This document shows, in pieces, positions 35,211 through 43,639 of a DNA stretch of 64,000 bases. A model generated the notes under the pieces. That model was not told where the DNA came from. It saw only the letters and a list, made by a program, of their open reading frames with translations, and did no database searches. Position numbers and translations under genes: made by a program. Source of the DNA: Alicyclobacillus tolerans (GTDB lineage Bacteria; Bacillota; Bacilli; Alicyclobacillales; Alicyclobacillaceae). The DNA is taken from assembly GCF_021739485.1 (NCBI RefSeq), contig NZ_JAJFNK010000003.1, positions 1-64,000 of the forward strand. Direction: 5' to 3'. Numbering within the stretch: position 1 is the first letter of the stretch; the number at the start of each line of letters is the position of its first letter.

Positions 35211-36152
35211 GTGAGTATTTTTTTTGGAGTCGACATCGGCGGCACAAGTGTCAAGACAGCGTTGGTGTCGGGTGACGGTGAAGTTCTGGCTAAGGAGCCG
35301 TTTGAAACCTTTCCGGATCGTGGATACCGCGATTTGTGCGTACGCCTCAAGAAATCTCTGGAGGGAGCAGTATCCACAGCCGGTATCGACATAAAGCAGG
35401 TGAGCGCCATTGGAGTTGGCGTCCCGGCGTTCATCGACATTGAGCAGGGTGTTGTCGTTGAAGCGGTGAACCTGGGGTGGTACGACGTTCCGTTTCAGGA
35501 GGCCTTGCAGGAGATTGCGGGTTTGCCTGTAGTGCTTGAAAACGACGCAAATGTTGCGGCCTTAGGCGAGACCTGGATTGGCGGCGGGCGGGGTGCGAAA
35601 ACGGCACTGTGCGTCACTGTCGGCACAGGCGTGGGCGGAGGAATCGTCATCGACGGCAAACTGCACCGCGGGGTCAACGGAATGGCTGGGGAAATTGGGC
35701 ACCTTGTGCTGATGAAAGACGGCGGACCTCAATGTAATTGCGGCAACCGCGGCTGCTTGGAAACCTTGGCTTCAGCGACGTCCATTGTGCGCGAAGCGAA
35801 AGAGCGGCAGCAGCAAGGGCAATTGCCGCCCGACGCGAACATTTTCGGAGCCGAGGACGTTTTTAAATTGGCTCAAATGGGTCACGAGGCGGCCCAGCAA
35901 GTGATTGGCACGGCTGCCGATTGGCTCGGGTACGGCTTGGCCTTGAGTGCCGTGACGCTCAATCCGGACCGCATAGTGATTGGCGGCGGGGTGTCCACAG
36001 CAGGGGAACAACTGCTGGGTCCTGTTCGCGAGGCGTTTGCGCGTTACGCGCTCACTCGCACGGTTGAAGCTGCTGTCGTCTTGCCTGCGCAGCTGGGGAA
36101 CGACGCTGGAGTGATTGGGGCTGCCAGGTTGGCGCTGCAGGCACTTCGGTAA
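35211..36152 (+). CDS. glcK: ROK-family glucokinase
   Basis: This is a 313-residue ROK kinase: N-terminal phosphate motif GVDIGGTSVKTAL, the sugar-binding ENDANVAALGE, GTGVGGGIVIDGKLHRG, and zinc-binding GHLVLMKDGGPQCNCGNRGCLE. It phosphorylates glucose to glucose 6-phosphate with ATP. GTG 35211 follows GGAGAAGGAG. It is inserted in the block between yvcI and rapZ, so sugar phosphorylation is transcribed with the regulators of carbon and cell-wall metabolism. Confidence 0.92.
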   Translation: MSIFFGVDIGGTSVKTALVSGDGEVLAKEPFETFPDRGYRDLCVRLKKSLEGAVSTAGIDIKQVSAIGVGVPAFIDIEQGVVVEAVNLGWYDVPFQEALQEIAGLPVVLENDANVAALGETWIGGGRGAKTALCVTVGTGVGGGIVIDGKLHRGVNGMAGEIGHLVLMKDGGPQCNCGNRGCLETLASATSIVREAKERQQQGQLPPDANIFGAEDVFKLAQMGHEAAQQVIGTAADWLGYGLALSAVTLNPDRIVIGGGVSTAGEQLLGPVREAFARYALTRTVEAAVVLPAQLGNDAGVIGAARLALQALR

Positions 36153-36236
36153 AGGGTCGTTTTGCCTCGAGCCGAGTCGGCGGTCAAGGAGTATATCGGG
36201 TCGGTAATGTTGCGGAACCGTCAAGGAGGGCACACA

Positions 36237-37103
36237 ATGTCAGGGCGAATTGAGATCCTGGTGATTACGGGCATGTCGGGTGCTGGGAAAACGCTCGCAA
36301 TGCAGTCACTAGAGGATATTGGGTTCTTGTGTGTAGACAACTTGCCGCCGGCGTTGATCCCGAAGTTTGTTGAAATTGTCAAACAGTCGAGCGGATCCCT
36401 CCGCCGCGTCGCCTTGGCCTGTGACTTGCGCGGAGGGGAATTGTTCCAGCCATTGGTCGATACCATTAGTGTGCTGCGGCTCAATCAAGAGATCGACTTG
36501 CACGTCGTATTTTTGGAGGCGGATGACCAAACGCTGGTGCGGCGCTACAAAGAAACGCGGCGTCCCCATCCATATGTCGACGGCGTAAGGCTCTTGGACG
36601 GGATTCAGGCTGAACGGCAGGCCTTGAGCCGGGTTCGGGGCGAAGCCGACATCATTCTCGACACCAGCGGGTGGAGAGCGGCACGGCTGAAGCAGGAACT
36701 GGCACAGCGGTTTTCCGACCGCAAGTTTTCGCTCCCTGTGCACATCATCTCGTTTGGCTTCAAGTACGGGATCCCGATTGACGCCGACATGGTCTTCGAC
36801 GTGCGTTTTTTGCCGAATCCCCATTACATCGAAGGCCTTCGGCCTTACACAGGAGAGGATAAGCCGGTCTACGACTACGTGATGCAGTGGCCGGCGACGC
36901 AGGAGTTTTTGAAGCGTTCGGAAGACCTGATTGACTTTTTGATTCCTGAGTTTACGAAAGAAGGCAAGAGCCACCTGGTCATTGGCGTGGGGTGTACCGG
37001 GGGAAAGCACCGCTCTGTCGCCATCGCGAGGCATCTGATGGAGCACGTCCGTTTAAGCGCCGATGTTCATTTGATTCACAGGGATTACGGACGGGAGGGC
37101 TAA
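36237..37103 (+). CDS. rapZ: RapZ/YvcJ nucleotide-binding protein
   Basis: The 288-residue product has an N-terminal P-loop GMSGAGKT (12-19), a second nucleotide motif DDQTLVRRYKETRRPHP, and the C-terminal domain with RPYTGEDKPVYDYV and GVGCTGGKHRSVAIA. Family members bind ATP/GTP. In E. coli RapZ senses glucosamine 6-phosphate and steers small RNA decay; in B. subtilis YvcJ affects competence. ATG 36237 follows AAGGAGGG. It ends 2 bases before yvcK. Confidence 0.95.
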   Translation: MSGRIEILVITGMSGAGKTLAMQSLEDIGFLCVDNLPPALIPKFVEIVKQSSGSLRRVALACDLRGGELFQPLVDTISVLRLNQEIDLHVVFLEADDQTLVRRYKETRRPHPYVDGVRLLDGIQAERQALSRVRGEADIILDTSGWRAARLKQELAQRFSDRKFSLPVHIISFGFKYGIPIDADMVFDVRFLPNPHYIEGLRPYTGEDKPVYDYVMQWPATQEFLKRSEDLIDFLIPEFTKEGKSHLVIGVGCTGGKHRSVAIARHLMEHVRLSADVHLIHRDYGREG

Positions 37104-37105
37104 AC

Positions 37106-38272
37106 GTGCGGCAATGGTGGTTGCTGGCCTGGACAATTGGGTGTTTTGGCGTCGGAATTCTCGCGGGCACCTTGGGCCTTCGCCGATGGCAGCAGCACGG
37201 GTATGTGCTTGGAGCGGTCGTTTTGACGCTGGCCATGCTGCTGCTTGCCTTCGGTTGGTGGCGGGAGATTCGCGAGATTAGACGCAAGGTCAAACACCTT
37301 CAGCGCAGGCCCAGGATTGTCACCATCGGCGGTGGAACGGGGTTGTCGGTGGTATTGCGAGGGTTAAAGGAGTTTGATGTCGAACTGACCGCCGTGGTCA
37401 CGGTTGCAGACGACGGAGGAAGTTCGGGGCGGCTGCGCTCGGACTTTGCCATGCCGCCGCCCGGAGACATTCGCAACTGTCTGGTGGCTCTGGCGGACAC
37501 GGAGCCCCTGCTCGAGCGCTTGCTGCAGTTTCGGTTTCCAACGGGAGAGGGGTTGGCTGGACACAGCTTCGGCAACTTGTTTTTAGCAGCGATGACCCAT
37601 ATCATGGGCGACTTTGTCTCTGCCATCCGCGAGACCAGCCGCGTTCTGGCAGTTCATGGGAGAGTGCTGCCTGCGGTACGAGACGATGTGAAACTGCAGG
37701 CTGTATTGGAGGACGGATCGGTCGTCGAGGGGGAGTCCAATATTCCGGGGACAGGCAAACGCATCGAACGCGTGGAACTGTGCCCACGCGACGTAGAGCC
37801 TCTGCCCGAAGTCATTCAAGCCATTGGGGAGGCAGATGCGATTGTGGTGGGACCGGGCAGCCTGTATACGAGCGTGCTGCCGAACCTGTTGGTTCCAGGC
37901 ATTGCTGAAGCCCTGGCCAACAGCCCGGCCAAAAAAATATTTGTCTGCAACGTCATGACTCAACCCGGAGAAACAGACTCGTTTTCGGCGGCCCACCACG
38001 TCGAAGTCATTTATCAACACGTTGCGAAAAGGCTGTTTGACTATATCATTGTAAACGGCGCCTCGCTTCCGAATGAAGCGCTGGAGAAGTACCAAGCGCA
38101 GCATTCGTATCCTGTGCTGGTCGACATGGAGGCTTTACACAAGTTGGGTTTGCGCGTCATCGCACGCGACTTTGTGCACTATGCGACCTACGCCAGGCAC
38201 GACAGCCATCTCATTGCGGATCAGATAGTCAGCCTGATCGGCTATGAGCGCCAGACAACGGCACCAGCTTAA
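37106..38272 (+). CDS. yvcK: YvcK gluconeogenesis factor with N-terminal membrane anchor
   Basis: At 388 residues it is about 70 longer than B. subtilis YvcK. The extra N-terminus has two hydrophobic helices (WLLAWTIGCFGVGILAG; YVLGAVVLTLAMLLLAFGWW) and a basic linker. The core has VTIGGGTGLSVVLRGLK, ADDGGSSGRLR, PPPGDIRNCL, GHSFGNL and VVGPGSLYTSVLPNLLV. The family binds UDP-sugars and is needed for growth on gluconeogenic carbon and for cell-wall synthesis. GTG 37106 follows GGGAGGG. Confidence 0.93.
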   Translation: MRQWWLLAWTIGCFGVGILAGTLGLRRWQQHGYVLGAVVLTLAMLLLAFGWWREIREIRRKVKHLQRRPRIVTIGGGTGLSVVLRGLKEFDVELTAVVTVADDGGSSGRLRSDFAMPPPGDIRNCLVALADTEPLLERLLQFRFPTGEGLAGHSFGNLFLAAMTHIMGDFVSAIRETSRVLAVHGRVLPAVRDDVKLQAVLEDGSVVEGESNIPGTGKRIERVELCPRDVEPLPEVIQAIGEADAIVVGPGSLYTSVLPNLLVPGIAEALANSPAKKIFVCNVMTQPGETDSFSAAHHVEVIYQHVAKRLFDYIIVNGASLPNEALEKYQAQHSYPVLVDMEALHKLGLRVIARDFVHYATYARHDSHLIADQIVSLIGYERQTTAPA

Positions 38273-38300
38273 AATGACCGCCGACGGGAGGTGAAGCTCT

Positions 38301-39278
38301 GTGTCATTTGCTGCCCAAACCAAAAAAGAATTGACGTTGATTGCGGATAACGAGTGTTGTCGGCGTTCCGAACTCGAAGCCATGATCGCGTTAAACGGCG
38401 GTGTTACAACCTCAGAAGCAAAGCGGCAGGCACTGGTCGTCGAAACAGAGAACGTCGCGACGGCTCGCCGCATCTACACCCATTTGAAGGAGTTGTTTCA
38501 AATTCACCCGGAAGTGCTGGTGCGCAAGAAGATGCGGCTGAAGAAAAACAACGTATATGCCGTCTGGGTGCCGACACAAGCAGAGTGGATACTCTCCGAA
38601 CTGGGGTGGGTAGGGCTTGACGTAGGAGAAAAATCAAACGTGCGCATGGCCGGGGACAACGGGGTACCAGTAACCAAATTGCCTGTGATTGGCGGCCGAA
38701 AGTATAAACCCTGTTGCAAAAGGTCCTTTCTGCGGGGCGCGTTCTTAGCGGCGGGTTCCGTCAACGACCCCGGCGGGACTTCGTACCACTTGGAAATCAG
38801 CGCCGGAACTTTGGAGCGGGCCGAACAACTTCTGTCGCTAATGAACAGCTATGGACTTCACGCCAAGGTCATTCAGCGCAAACGCGATCACGTCGTATAC
38901 CTCAAGGAAGGCGAGAAAATTGTGGAGTTTCTCAACATCATTGGGGCGCACCAGGCGCTGTTAAAGTTTGAGGACGTACGCATTTTAAAAGGCATGAGAA
39001 ACCAGGTTAACCGGTTGGTCAACTGCGAGACGGCCAACCTCAACAAGACGATTGGTGCGGCGGTGCGGCAGCTTGAGGTGATTAAGTTCATCGATGACCG
39101 ATTTGGCATCGCGAACTTGCCGGGTCATTTGCGGGAGGTTGCCGAACTGCGGCTTCGCTATCCGGAAGTCAATCTGCAGGAGTTGACTGCCAGAATGGCG
39201 CACAAGGTCAGCAAATCTGGCTTAAACCACCGGTTTCGAAAACTCGAAGAGATCGCGCGCAAGCTGCGCAACGGGTAA
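38301..39278 (+). CDS. whiA: WhiA DNA-binding protein
   Basis: This is a 325-residue WhiA: N-terminal LAGLIDADG-like fold (TKKELTLIADNECCRRSELEAMIALNGGV ... KRSFLRGAFLAAGSVNDP) and a C-terminal helix-turn-helix (PEVNLQELTARMAHKVSKSGLNHRFRKLEEIA). In Streptomyces it controls sporulation septation; in B. subtilis it affects division and chromosome segregation without being a classical regulator. GTG 38301 follows CGGGAGGTG. Confidence 0.96.
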   Translation: MSFAAQTKKELTLIADNECCRRSELEAMIALNGGVTTSEAKRQALVVETENVATARRIYTHLKELFQIHPEVLVRKKMRLKKNNVYAVWVPTQAEWILSELGWVGLDVGEKSNVRMAGDNGVPVTKLPVIGGRKYKPCCKRSFLRGAFLAAGSVNDPGGTSYHLEISAGTLERAEQLLSLMNSYGLHAKVIQRKRDHVVYLKEGEKIVEFLNIIGAHQALLKFEDVRILKGMRNQVNRLVNCETANLNKTIGAAVRQLEVIKFIDDRFGIANLPGHLREVAELRLRYPEVNLQELTARMAHKVSKSGLNHRFRKLEEIARKLRNG

Positions 39279-39353
39279 GGCGGCAGCACAGGGGTCATTG
39301 GGTAAATAGTCATACTTGCTTTCAAAACACCTGCAACGTGTGCGACCTGCACA

Positions 39354-39382
39354 TTGGTGGAATGAGGGCCTCATGTTATACT
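39354..39382 (+). promoter_or_regulatory. Promoter of crh
   Basis: TTGGTG (39354-39359), a 17-base spacer and TATACT (39377-39382) with an extended TG at 39374-39375. A small dyad, TGTGC-GACCT-GCACA (39339-39353), lies just upstream. This gives crh its own promoter in addition to read-through from whiA. Confidence 0.6.
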
Positions 39383-39413
39383 TTTCACAACTCAGTTGAG
39401 GAGGAACAATAAA

Positions 39414-39671
39414 ATGGTAGAACAAACCGCGGTGGTTCAATTGCGTACGGGGCTTTTGGCACGTCCGGCCGCTTTATTTGTTCAGGAAGCGAATCGTTTT
39501 TCAAGCGACATCTTCGTGGAAAAAGACGGGAAGTCAGTCAATGCCAAAAGCATTATGGGGATCATGTCGCTGGCGATTGCGCATGGTCAAGAAATTGTCG
39601 TTAAAGCTGACGGTTCCGACGCGCAACTGGCTGTACAGAAATTAGTAGAGATGCTCTCCAAAGAAGATTGA
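39414..39671 (+). CDS. crh: Crh (catabolite repression HPr), Leu15 variant
   Basis: The 85-residue protein equals B. subtilis Crh in length. The regulatory site is conserved (K45-S46-I-M-G; S46 is phosphorylated by HprK). The PTS site His15 of HPr is absent: here it is Leu15 (TGLLARPAALF), where B. subtilis Crh has Gln. So it cannot take phosphate from enzyme I and should act only in catabolite control with CcpA. ATG 39414 follows GAGGAGG. hprK lies 12 kb upstream. Confidence 0.93.
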   Translation: MVEQTAVVQLRTGLLARPAALFVQEANRFSSDIFVEKDGKSVNAKSIMGIMSLAIAHGQEIVVKADGSDAQLAVQKLVEMLSKED

Positions 39672-39786
39672 GTCGCGTTGTCGTTTAAACCGCACATCCG
39701 CCTGGGCTCTGCTTCAGGCATGTTCTGCTTGCGGCCACTCCCTCATAAAGTAGGGTAGCAGGACATGTTTGAGAGGAGGAGCTGAC

Positions 39787-40341
39787 TTGCCGGGACGGTT
39801 TCGCTCGCGTTCGGCCAGGCGTCTCCCGAGTAGGGCGGCGATTGCTCTGTTCGTGGTTGCAGCGGCGTTGGCAATCGAGGTGTTTCGCATTGCGATCCCG
39901 TTTCATACGGTCAACCCGCTCTACCAAGAAGCCACGGTCGGTCAACCTGTCATAGACGGTTGGATGTACGGAGGACAAGACGAAGAAGGGTACTTGCGGT
40001 TCTACAATCAGGGACAGACGATTGTCATACCACCGAGTTCGCACACCTTTGACGCGAATGGCCAGTTTGTCGTCATCGAGAAATTCACTCCTAACTCCTT
40101 GGTCTTCGCGCAGCCGTACGATGCCATTCCAGTTCCTTGGCTGCTGGCTGGGTTCGGCGTGGTCCTGATTGTGATGGGCTTTGCCATGAACCATCTGCGA
40201 AAAAACCGGAAGATGTTTATGAAAGGCAAAGGACCGGGAGCACCTCTTTCTTTCCGTGCACGCAAGCCAGCGGGTCCTTCCGTAAAGTATTCTAAGCACT
40301 TTCGCGCTCGCCGCGGACAGTCGCCAAGGTTTCGACCGTGA
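39787..40341 (+). CDS. Membrane protein of unknown function (184 aa)
   Basis: The protein starts at TTG 39787 behind AGAGGAGGA. It has a basic N-terminus, one helix (AAIALFVVAAALAIEVFRIAI), an extracellular loop of about 85 residues (VNPLYQEATVGQPVIDGWMYGGQDEEGYL ... FAQPYDAIP), a second helix (WLLAGFGVVLIVMGFAMNHL) and a very basic C-terminal tail (KNRKMFMKGK ... RARRGQSPRFRP). The topology puts the loop outside. No family was recognised. It stands after crh with its own ribosome site. Confidence 0.65.
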   Translation: MPGRFRSRSARRLPSRAAIALFVVAAALAIEVFRIAIPFHTVNPLYQEATVGQPVIDGWMYGGQDEEGYLRFYNQGQTIVIPPSSHTFDANGQFVVIEKFTPNSLVFAQPYDAIPVPWLLAGFGVVLIVMGFAMNHLRKNRKMFMKGKGPGAPLSFRARKPAGPSVKYSKHFRARRGQSPRFRP

Positions 40342-40395
40342 CACCTTGCGGAGGGCTGTGAAGTTCAATTCACGGGCTTTGGACCTGTTATAAAC

Positions 40396-40484
40396 TTCCT
40401 GGTTTGTTGTTTGTCCAGGAAAGACGTGGTACCCTAGAGTGTACATACGAAGCACTTGGACGGACAGCCGCGCAAGTCTTGCGC
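40396..40484 (+). other. Two hairpins in the 40342-40530 gap
   Basis: TTCCTGG (40396-40402) pairs with CCAGGAA (40415-40421), and GCGCAAG-T-CTTGCGC (40470-40484) is a perfect 15-bp palindrome followed by GCCTTCCTTTG. The first may end the preceding gene; the second could be a terminator or an operator for the DUF402 gene. Confidence 0.45.
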
Positions 40485-40530
40485 GCCTTCCTTTGTTTCG
40501 GGACTTTTCGCAGGGGGTGCCCGTTGACGA

Positions 40531-41046
40531 ATGGGCTTACGACTAGGCCGTGTTCAACTCATCCACAAGCGTGAGGACAGAGGGATAGACCGCAGCAACG
40601 AGCCGTTTGTTATTGACCGGTTGACGCGTAAGCCAGGTCTGATATCGATGCAGCGGCCTTCGTTAGAGGCTGGATACAGCCACCAACTGCGCGAAATTTA
40701 CCCGCAATGGGGCATTGGTGTGAGCACCTGCTTGGATGACGGAGTGCAGGTCAAGCACCCCAGGCTCCGCTTTGATCACTACATTGACCTCGTTAAGGTG
40801 TGGGAGGACCAGGAATACATTTACGTCGAGGACATGTATGTCGACATCCTTGTATATGAACGGTCCTACTACCATGTCATTGACCTCGAGGAATTCGGAG
40901 AGGCGCTTTTTTTGCGGCAGATGAGTATCGTGGAAGCCAAGCGGGTCATGGAAAACACGCAAAAGTTTGTGGACGCTTTGAAACGAAGCCGCTTGTCTTA
41001 CGCGGTATGGAAACAAAAATACGGAGCTTATCGCAGAAATCGATGA
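40531..41046 (+). CDS. DUF402 family protein (copy 1)
   Basis: The 171-residue protein has a DUF402-type beta-barrel with acidic metal-binding residues in VKHPRLRFDHYIDLVKVWEDQEYIYVEDMYVDILV, then a helical end with EAKRVMENTQKFVDALK. Staphylococcal Ntdp, a nucleoside tri- and diphosphatase, belongs to this family. ATG 40531 has an AGGGGGTG site 11 bases upstream. The 3' end lies in a 29-bp tandem duplication. A second family member is at 49468. Confidence 0.72.
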   Translation: MGLRLGRVQLIHKREDRGIDRSNEPFVIDRLTRKPGLISMQRPSLEAGYSHQLREIYPQWGIGVSTCLDDGVQVKHPRLRFDHYIDLVKVWEDQEYIYVEDMYVDILVYERSYYHVIDLEEFGEALFLRQMSIVEAKRVMENTQKFVDALKRSRLSYAVWKQKYGAYRRNR

Positions 41047-41085
41047 AGTACTCAGCTTATCGCCGAAATCGATGCAGGTATTCAA
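41025..41085 (+). repeat. 29-bp tandem duplication across the DUF402 stop codon
   Basis: AGCTTATCGC occurs at 41025 and 41054, 29 bp apart. About 26 of 30 bases match, including GAAATCGATG in both copies. The first copy encodes the final AYRRNR and the TGA stop; the second lies just beyond the stop. Confidence 0.8.
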
Positions 41086-41097
41086 GCTGGGGATGAC

Positions 41098-41147
41098 AGA
41101 GCGGCCCCGCCGCTAACGGATTCCCGTTCAACGCGCACCGCTCTGCC
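41098..41147. other. Long-loop inverted repeat between convergent genes
   Basis: AGAGCGG pairs with CCGCTCT (7 bp) around a loop of about 35 bases. It lies between the ends of the DUF402 gene (+) and the small minus-strand gene, so it may serve as a shared terminator. There is no T run. Confidence 0.35.
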
Positions 41148-41177
41148 TGCTGCCGTGGAAAGACGTACTATTGGAGG

Positions 41178-41387
41178 TCAGTCCTCAATTCGTTGCATGA
41201 CTTGCTCGGCCAACTTCTCCGCGTTTCCAGAACCGTTGGTGTTGCGGCTCCTGCGCACGGTTTCCCATGCTGCAATGCCCACACTCGCACCAATCATCAT
41301 GGCGGTCATCGTGCCAACGCCGTTTCGGCGTCTGGGCATCATCCGGTGTCGGACACCATTCGCCATCCCGTTAACGAACTCCCACAT
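41178..41387 (-). CDS. Small basic protein with one membrane segment (69 aa)
   Basis: On the minus strand ATG 41387 follows GGAGGTG with good spacing. The 69-residue product starts MWEFVNGMANGVRHRMMPRRRNG, then has a short hydrophobic helix (TMTAMMIGASVGIAAWETV) and a polar end (GNAEKLAEQVMQRIED). A longer frame to 41516 has no ribosome site. It resembles small YrzQ/DUF3918-type proteins only in layout. The function is unknown. Confidence 0.62.
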   Translation of the reverse strand: MWEFVNGMANGVRHRMMPRRRNGVGTMTAMMIGASVGIAAWETVRRSRNTNGSGNAEKLAEQVMQRIED

Positions 41388-41548
41388 GGTCAGCACCTCC
41401 CGGCCTGTATTGTATCCAGACAGCGAGAATATAAGCATAAAAGCCTTGTTGGTCGTGTTACAATGATTGGAAATCAACCCTGCAGAGGACATTTCCCGTG
41501 TACTAACCCGTCTCACGGGTGTTTGGGGAAACCAGGTATCATTTCATT

Positions 41549-42796
41549 ATGAACAAGCTGGAGGTTTTGACTTTTAGAATGCGGGAACAGACTCAGTGCA
41601 CTCAAGGTGGCAGCCCTGCCAAAGACTTGGCGGATTGGTATCAACTCAACCGGCGCGTGCTGCCGTGGAGGCAAACTAGGGACCCGTATGCCATATGGAT
41701 CAGCGAGACCATGCTGCAGCAAACCCGGGTAGATACGGTGATTCCGTATTACGACGCGTTTATGTCGACCTACCCTGACGTCCGCGCCTTGGCTGACGCT
41801 CCTGAAGACGAGGTGTTAAAGCGGTGGCAGGGCTTAGGGTATTACTCGAGGGCGCGCAACCTGCACCGGGCAGCGAGGATTGTGGTCGAAGACTTTGGCG
41901 GCAAGATTCCGGATACAGAGGAAGGACTCAAGGCTTTGCCAGGAGTTGGCCCTTACACGCAGGGCGCTTTGCTCAGCATTGCATTTGGACAGCCTGTTCC
42001 TGCCGTAGACGGAAATGTGCTGCGCGTGATGGCCAGGTACCAAGGCATCGCCGACCCGGTGGACAGCACTGCTGTCAAACGCCAGGTTTTTTCTGCCGTG
42101 CAAACCTGGCTGAACGAGGTTTCGCCGCAGGTTTTGACTCAGGCGTTGATGGAACTCGGTGCGTTAATTTGCACTCCCCGGTCCCCATCGTGCCAACAGT
42201 GCCCGATTGCAGCCTCGTGCGAGGCGCTTAAGAACGACTTGACAGGGATGCTCCCGGTGAAGTCGAAAAAGCCGGCTAGAAAGGTGGTCGATGTCGCCGC
42301 CTTGTGGTTGGAAAAAGGCGGACGGGTGTTGATGGAACGGCGACCCCGCCAAGGACTGCTGGCTGGCATGTGGCAACTTCCTGCCTGGGAGTTGAATCGA
42401 TTGACGCCCATTCAAGAAACCCGCGTTTTAGACCTGGTCCGGCGAGGGTATGAGGAACTGGCAGCGGCGCGCGCAGACGGGGAAAACGGCGTTCCTTCGC
42501 AGTTTGCTTCTTCGCAGTTGGACTACGCATCCTTTGCGGTCAGGGAATCCGGCTGTGCACCCAGCGACGAGGGCACTCAGTCCGGGTTGGACTTTGCCGT
42601 GATCGGACAAGAACGCCACATCTTTTCCCACGTGGAATGGCACGTCAAGGTATACCGTCCGGTGGGTATTTCGCTGCCGGAATTGAGCGTTGACGAAGGC
42701 CGCTACGAGTACGTGACTCGAGAAGACATTTGGTCTTTGCCTTTGCCTCGCGTTTATGAAAAACTTTTGCAGTCCATTCTGAAAGTGAAAGGATGA
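41549..42796 (+). CDS. mutY: MutY, A/G-specific adenine glycosylase
   Basis: This is a 415-residue protein. The HhH-GPD domain has catalytic Glu53 (WISETMLQQTRV), the hairpin LPGVGPYTQGALLSIAFGQPVPAVDGNVLRV with Asp154, and a 4Fe-4S cluster C208-x6-C215-x2-C218-x5-C224. A C-terminal Nudix-like domain (VDVAALWLEKGGRVLMERRPRQGLLAGMWQLPAWE) recognises 8-oxoG. It removes adenine opposite 8-oxoguanine. ATG 41549 has a weak ribosome site. Confidence 0.95.
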   Translation: MNKLEVLTFRMREQTQCTQGGSPAKDLADWYQLNRRVLPWRQTRDPYAIWISETMLQQTRVDTVIPYYDAFMSTYPDVRALADAPEDEVLKRWQGLGYYSRARNLHRAARIVVEDFGGKIPDTEEGLKALPGVGPYTQGALLSIAFGQPVPAVDGNVLRVMARYQGIADPVDSTAVKRQVFSAVQTWLNEVSPQVLTQALMELGALICTPRSPSCQQCPIAASCEALKNDLTGMLPVKSKKPARKVVDVAALWLEKGGRVLMERRPRQGLLAGMWQLPAWELNRLTPIQETRVLDLVRRGYEELAAARADGENGVPSQFASSQLDYASFAVRESGCAPSDEGTQSGLDFAVIGQERHIFSHVEWHVKVYRPVGISLPELSVDEGRYEYVTREDIWSLPLPRVYEKLLQSILKVKG

Positions 42797-42802
42797 TGAG
42801 TG

Positions 42803-43447
42803 ATGCAGACCTATACCTTGACGCGCAACAGTTTGCTTGCCAAGGTTTTCAGCGGCTTGTTCATGAGCCTGGCCGTGGCGCTTGTCGGTTTTTACGCCGG
42901 CAGTTACGTTCCTCGACCTCTGCTTGGCATCTTGTCGATTGTCGAATTAGTCATGATTGTCGCCGCTATGTTCATCCAACGCAGACGTCGCATCGGGTTG
43001 GGATTCGTCCTGGCTTTCACGTTTATCTCAGGCATGACTTTGTACCCCGTCATCGCTCATTACATTTCTGTTTTGGGTGCGGCCATGGTCATGGAAGCCG
43101 TCGGGGTCACGGCAGGGGCGTTCCTGATCGCGTCCATTCTGGCGGCTCGAACGTCGCTCGATTTTTCCTTCCTGGGCGGATTTTTGATGGTCGGCCTGCT
43201 GTCCATTCTCCTGATGGGGCTCGTTTCGCTGTTCATTGGCTTCTCGACCTTGATGCAGTTGGTCTATTCACTTCTCGGTGTTGCCATCTTTGTAGGGTAC
43301 ATTCTGTTTGACGTCAACCGGATCGCTCATAACGGAGTCAGCGTGGAGCAGGTTCCATGGGTGGTCTTGTCGCTGTACCTGGATATTATCAACTTGTTGT
43401 TGTTTGTATTGCGCCTGTTCGGGGTGCTGCAGAACAGCCGGCGGTGA
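42803..43447 (+). CDS. Bax inhibitor-1 (TMBIM)-like membrane protein
   Basis: The 214-residue protein has about seven hydrophobic segments, starting with LLAKVFSGLFMSLAVALVGFYAGSYV and ending LYLDIINLLLFVLRLFGVLQNSRR. The last part (VGYILFDVNRI ... LYLDIINLLLFVLRLFG) is the hallmark of the Bax inhibitor-1/YetJ family, which includes pH-sensitive calcium leak channels. ATG 42803 follows AAAGGATG, 7 bases after the mutY stop. Confidence 0.85.
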   Translation: MQTYTLTRNSLLAKVFSGLFMSLAVALVGFYAGSYVPRPLLGILSIVELVMIVAAMFIQRRRRIGLGFVLAFTFISGMTLYPVIAHYISVLGAAMVMEAVGVTAGAFLIASILAARTSLDFSFLGGFLMVGLLSILLMGLVSLFIGFSTLMQLVYSLLGVAIFVGYILFDVNRIAHNGVSVEQVPWVVLSLYLDIINLLLFVLRLFGVLQNSRR

Positions 43448-43472
43448 GAAGAAGACACGTCAGACAGGGGAT

Positions 43473-43505
43473 GGCAGGTGTGCAGGCAGGCTGTTTGCAC
43501 CTGCC
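43473..43505 (+). other. Stem-loop after the Bax-inhibitor gene
   Basis: GGCAGGTG plus TGCA (43473-43484) pairs with TGCACCTGCC (43496-43505). There is no T run. It may protect the 3' end of the upstream transcript. Confidence 0.45.
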
Positions 43506-43544
43506 GGGGTGCAGACGATGGAGCCAGTCGCTGTCGAAACAGCC

Positions 43545-43582
43545 CGCGGCCTTGCGCATTCCAGCAGGGCCGCGTTGATTTT
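43545..43582 (+). terminator. Terminator upstream of the leuS T-box
   Basis: CGCGGCC (43545-43551) pairs with GGCCGCG (43568-43574), followed by TTGATTTTT. The same TTGATT is the likely -35 of the leuS promoter, so the end of one unit and the start of the next overlap. Confidence 0.65.
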
Positions 43583-43602
43583 TGTCGACGGATGGCTATA
43601 AT
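43575..43602 (+). promoter_or_regulatory. Promoter of the leuS T-box transcript
   Basis: TTGATT (43575-43580), a 16-base spacer and the consensus TATAAT (43597-43602). Transcription would start near 43609 and include the T-box leader. Confidence 0.75.
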
Positions 43603-43639
43603 ATCCTTATACTGCATATTGCGAAAAAAATAGCGCTTT

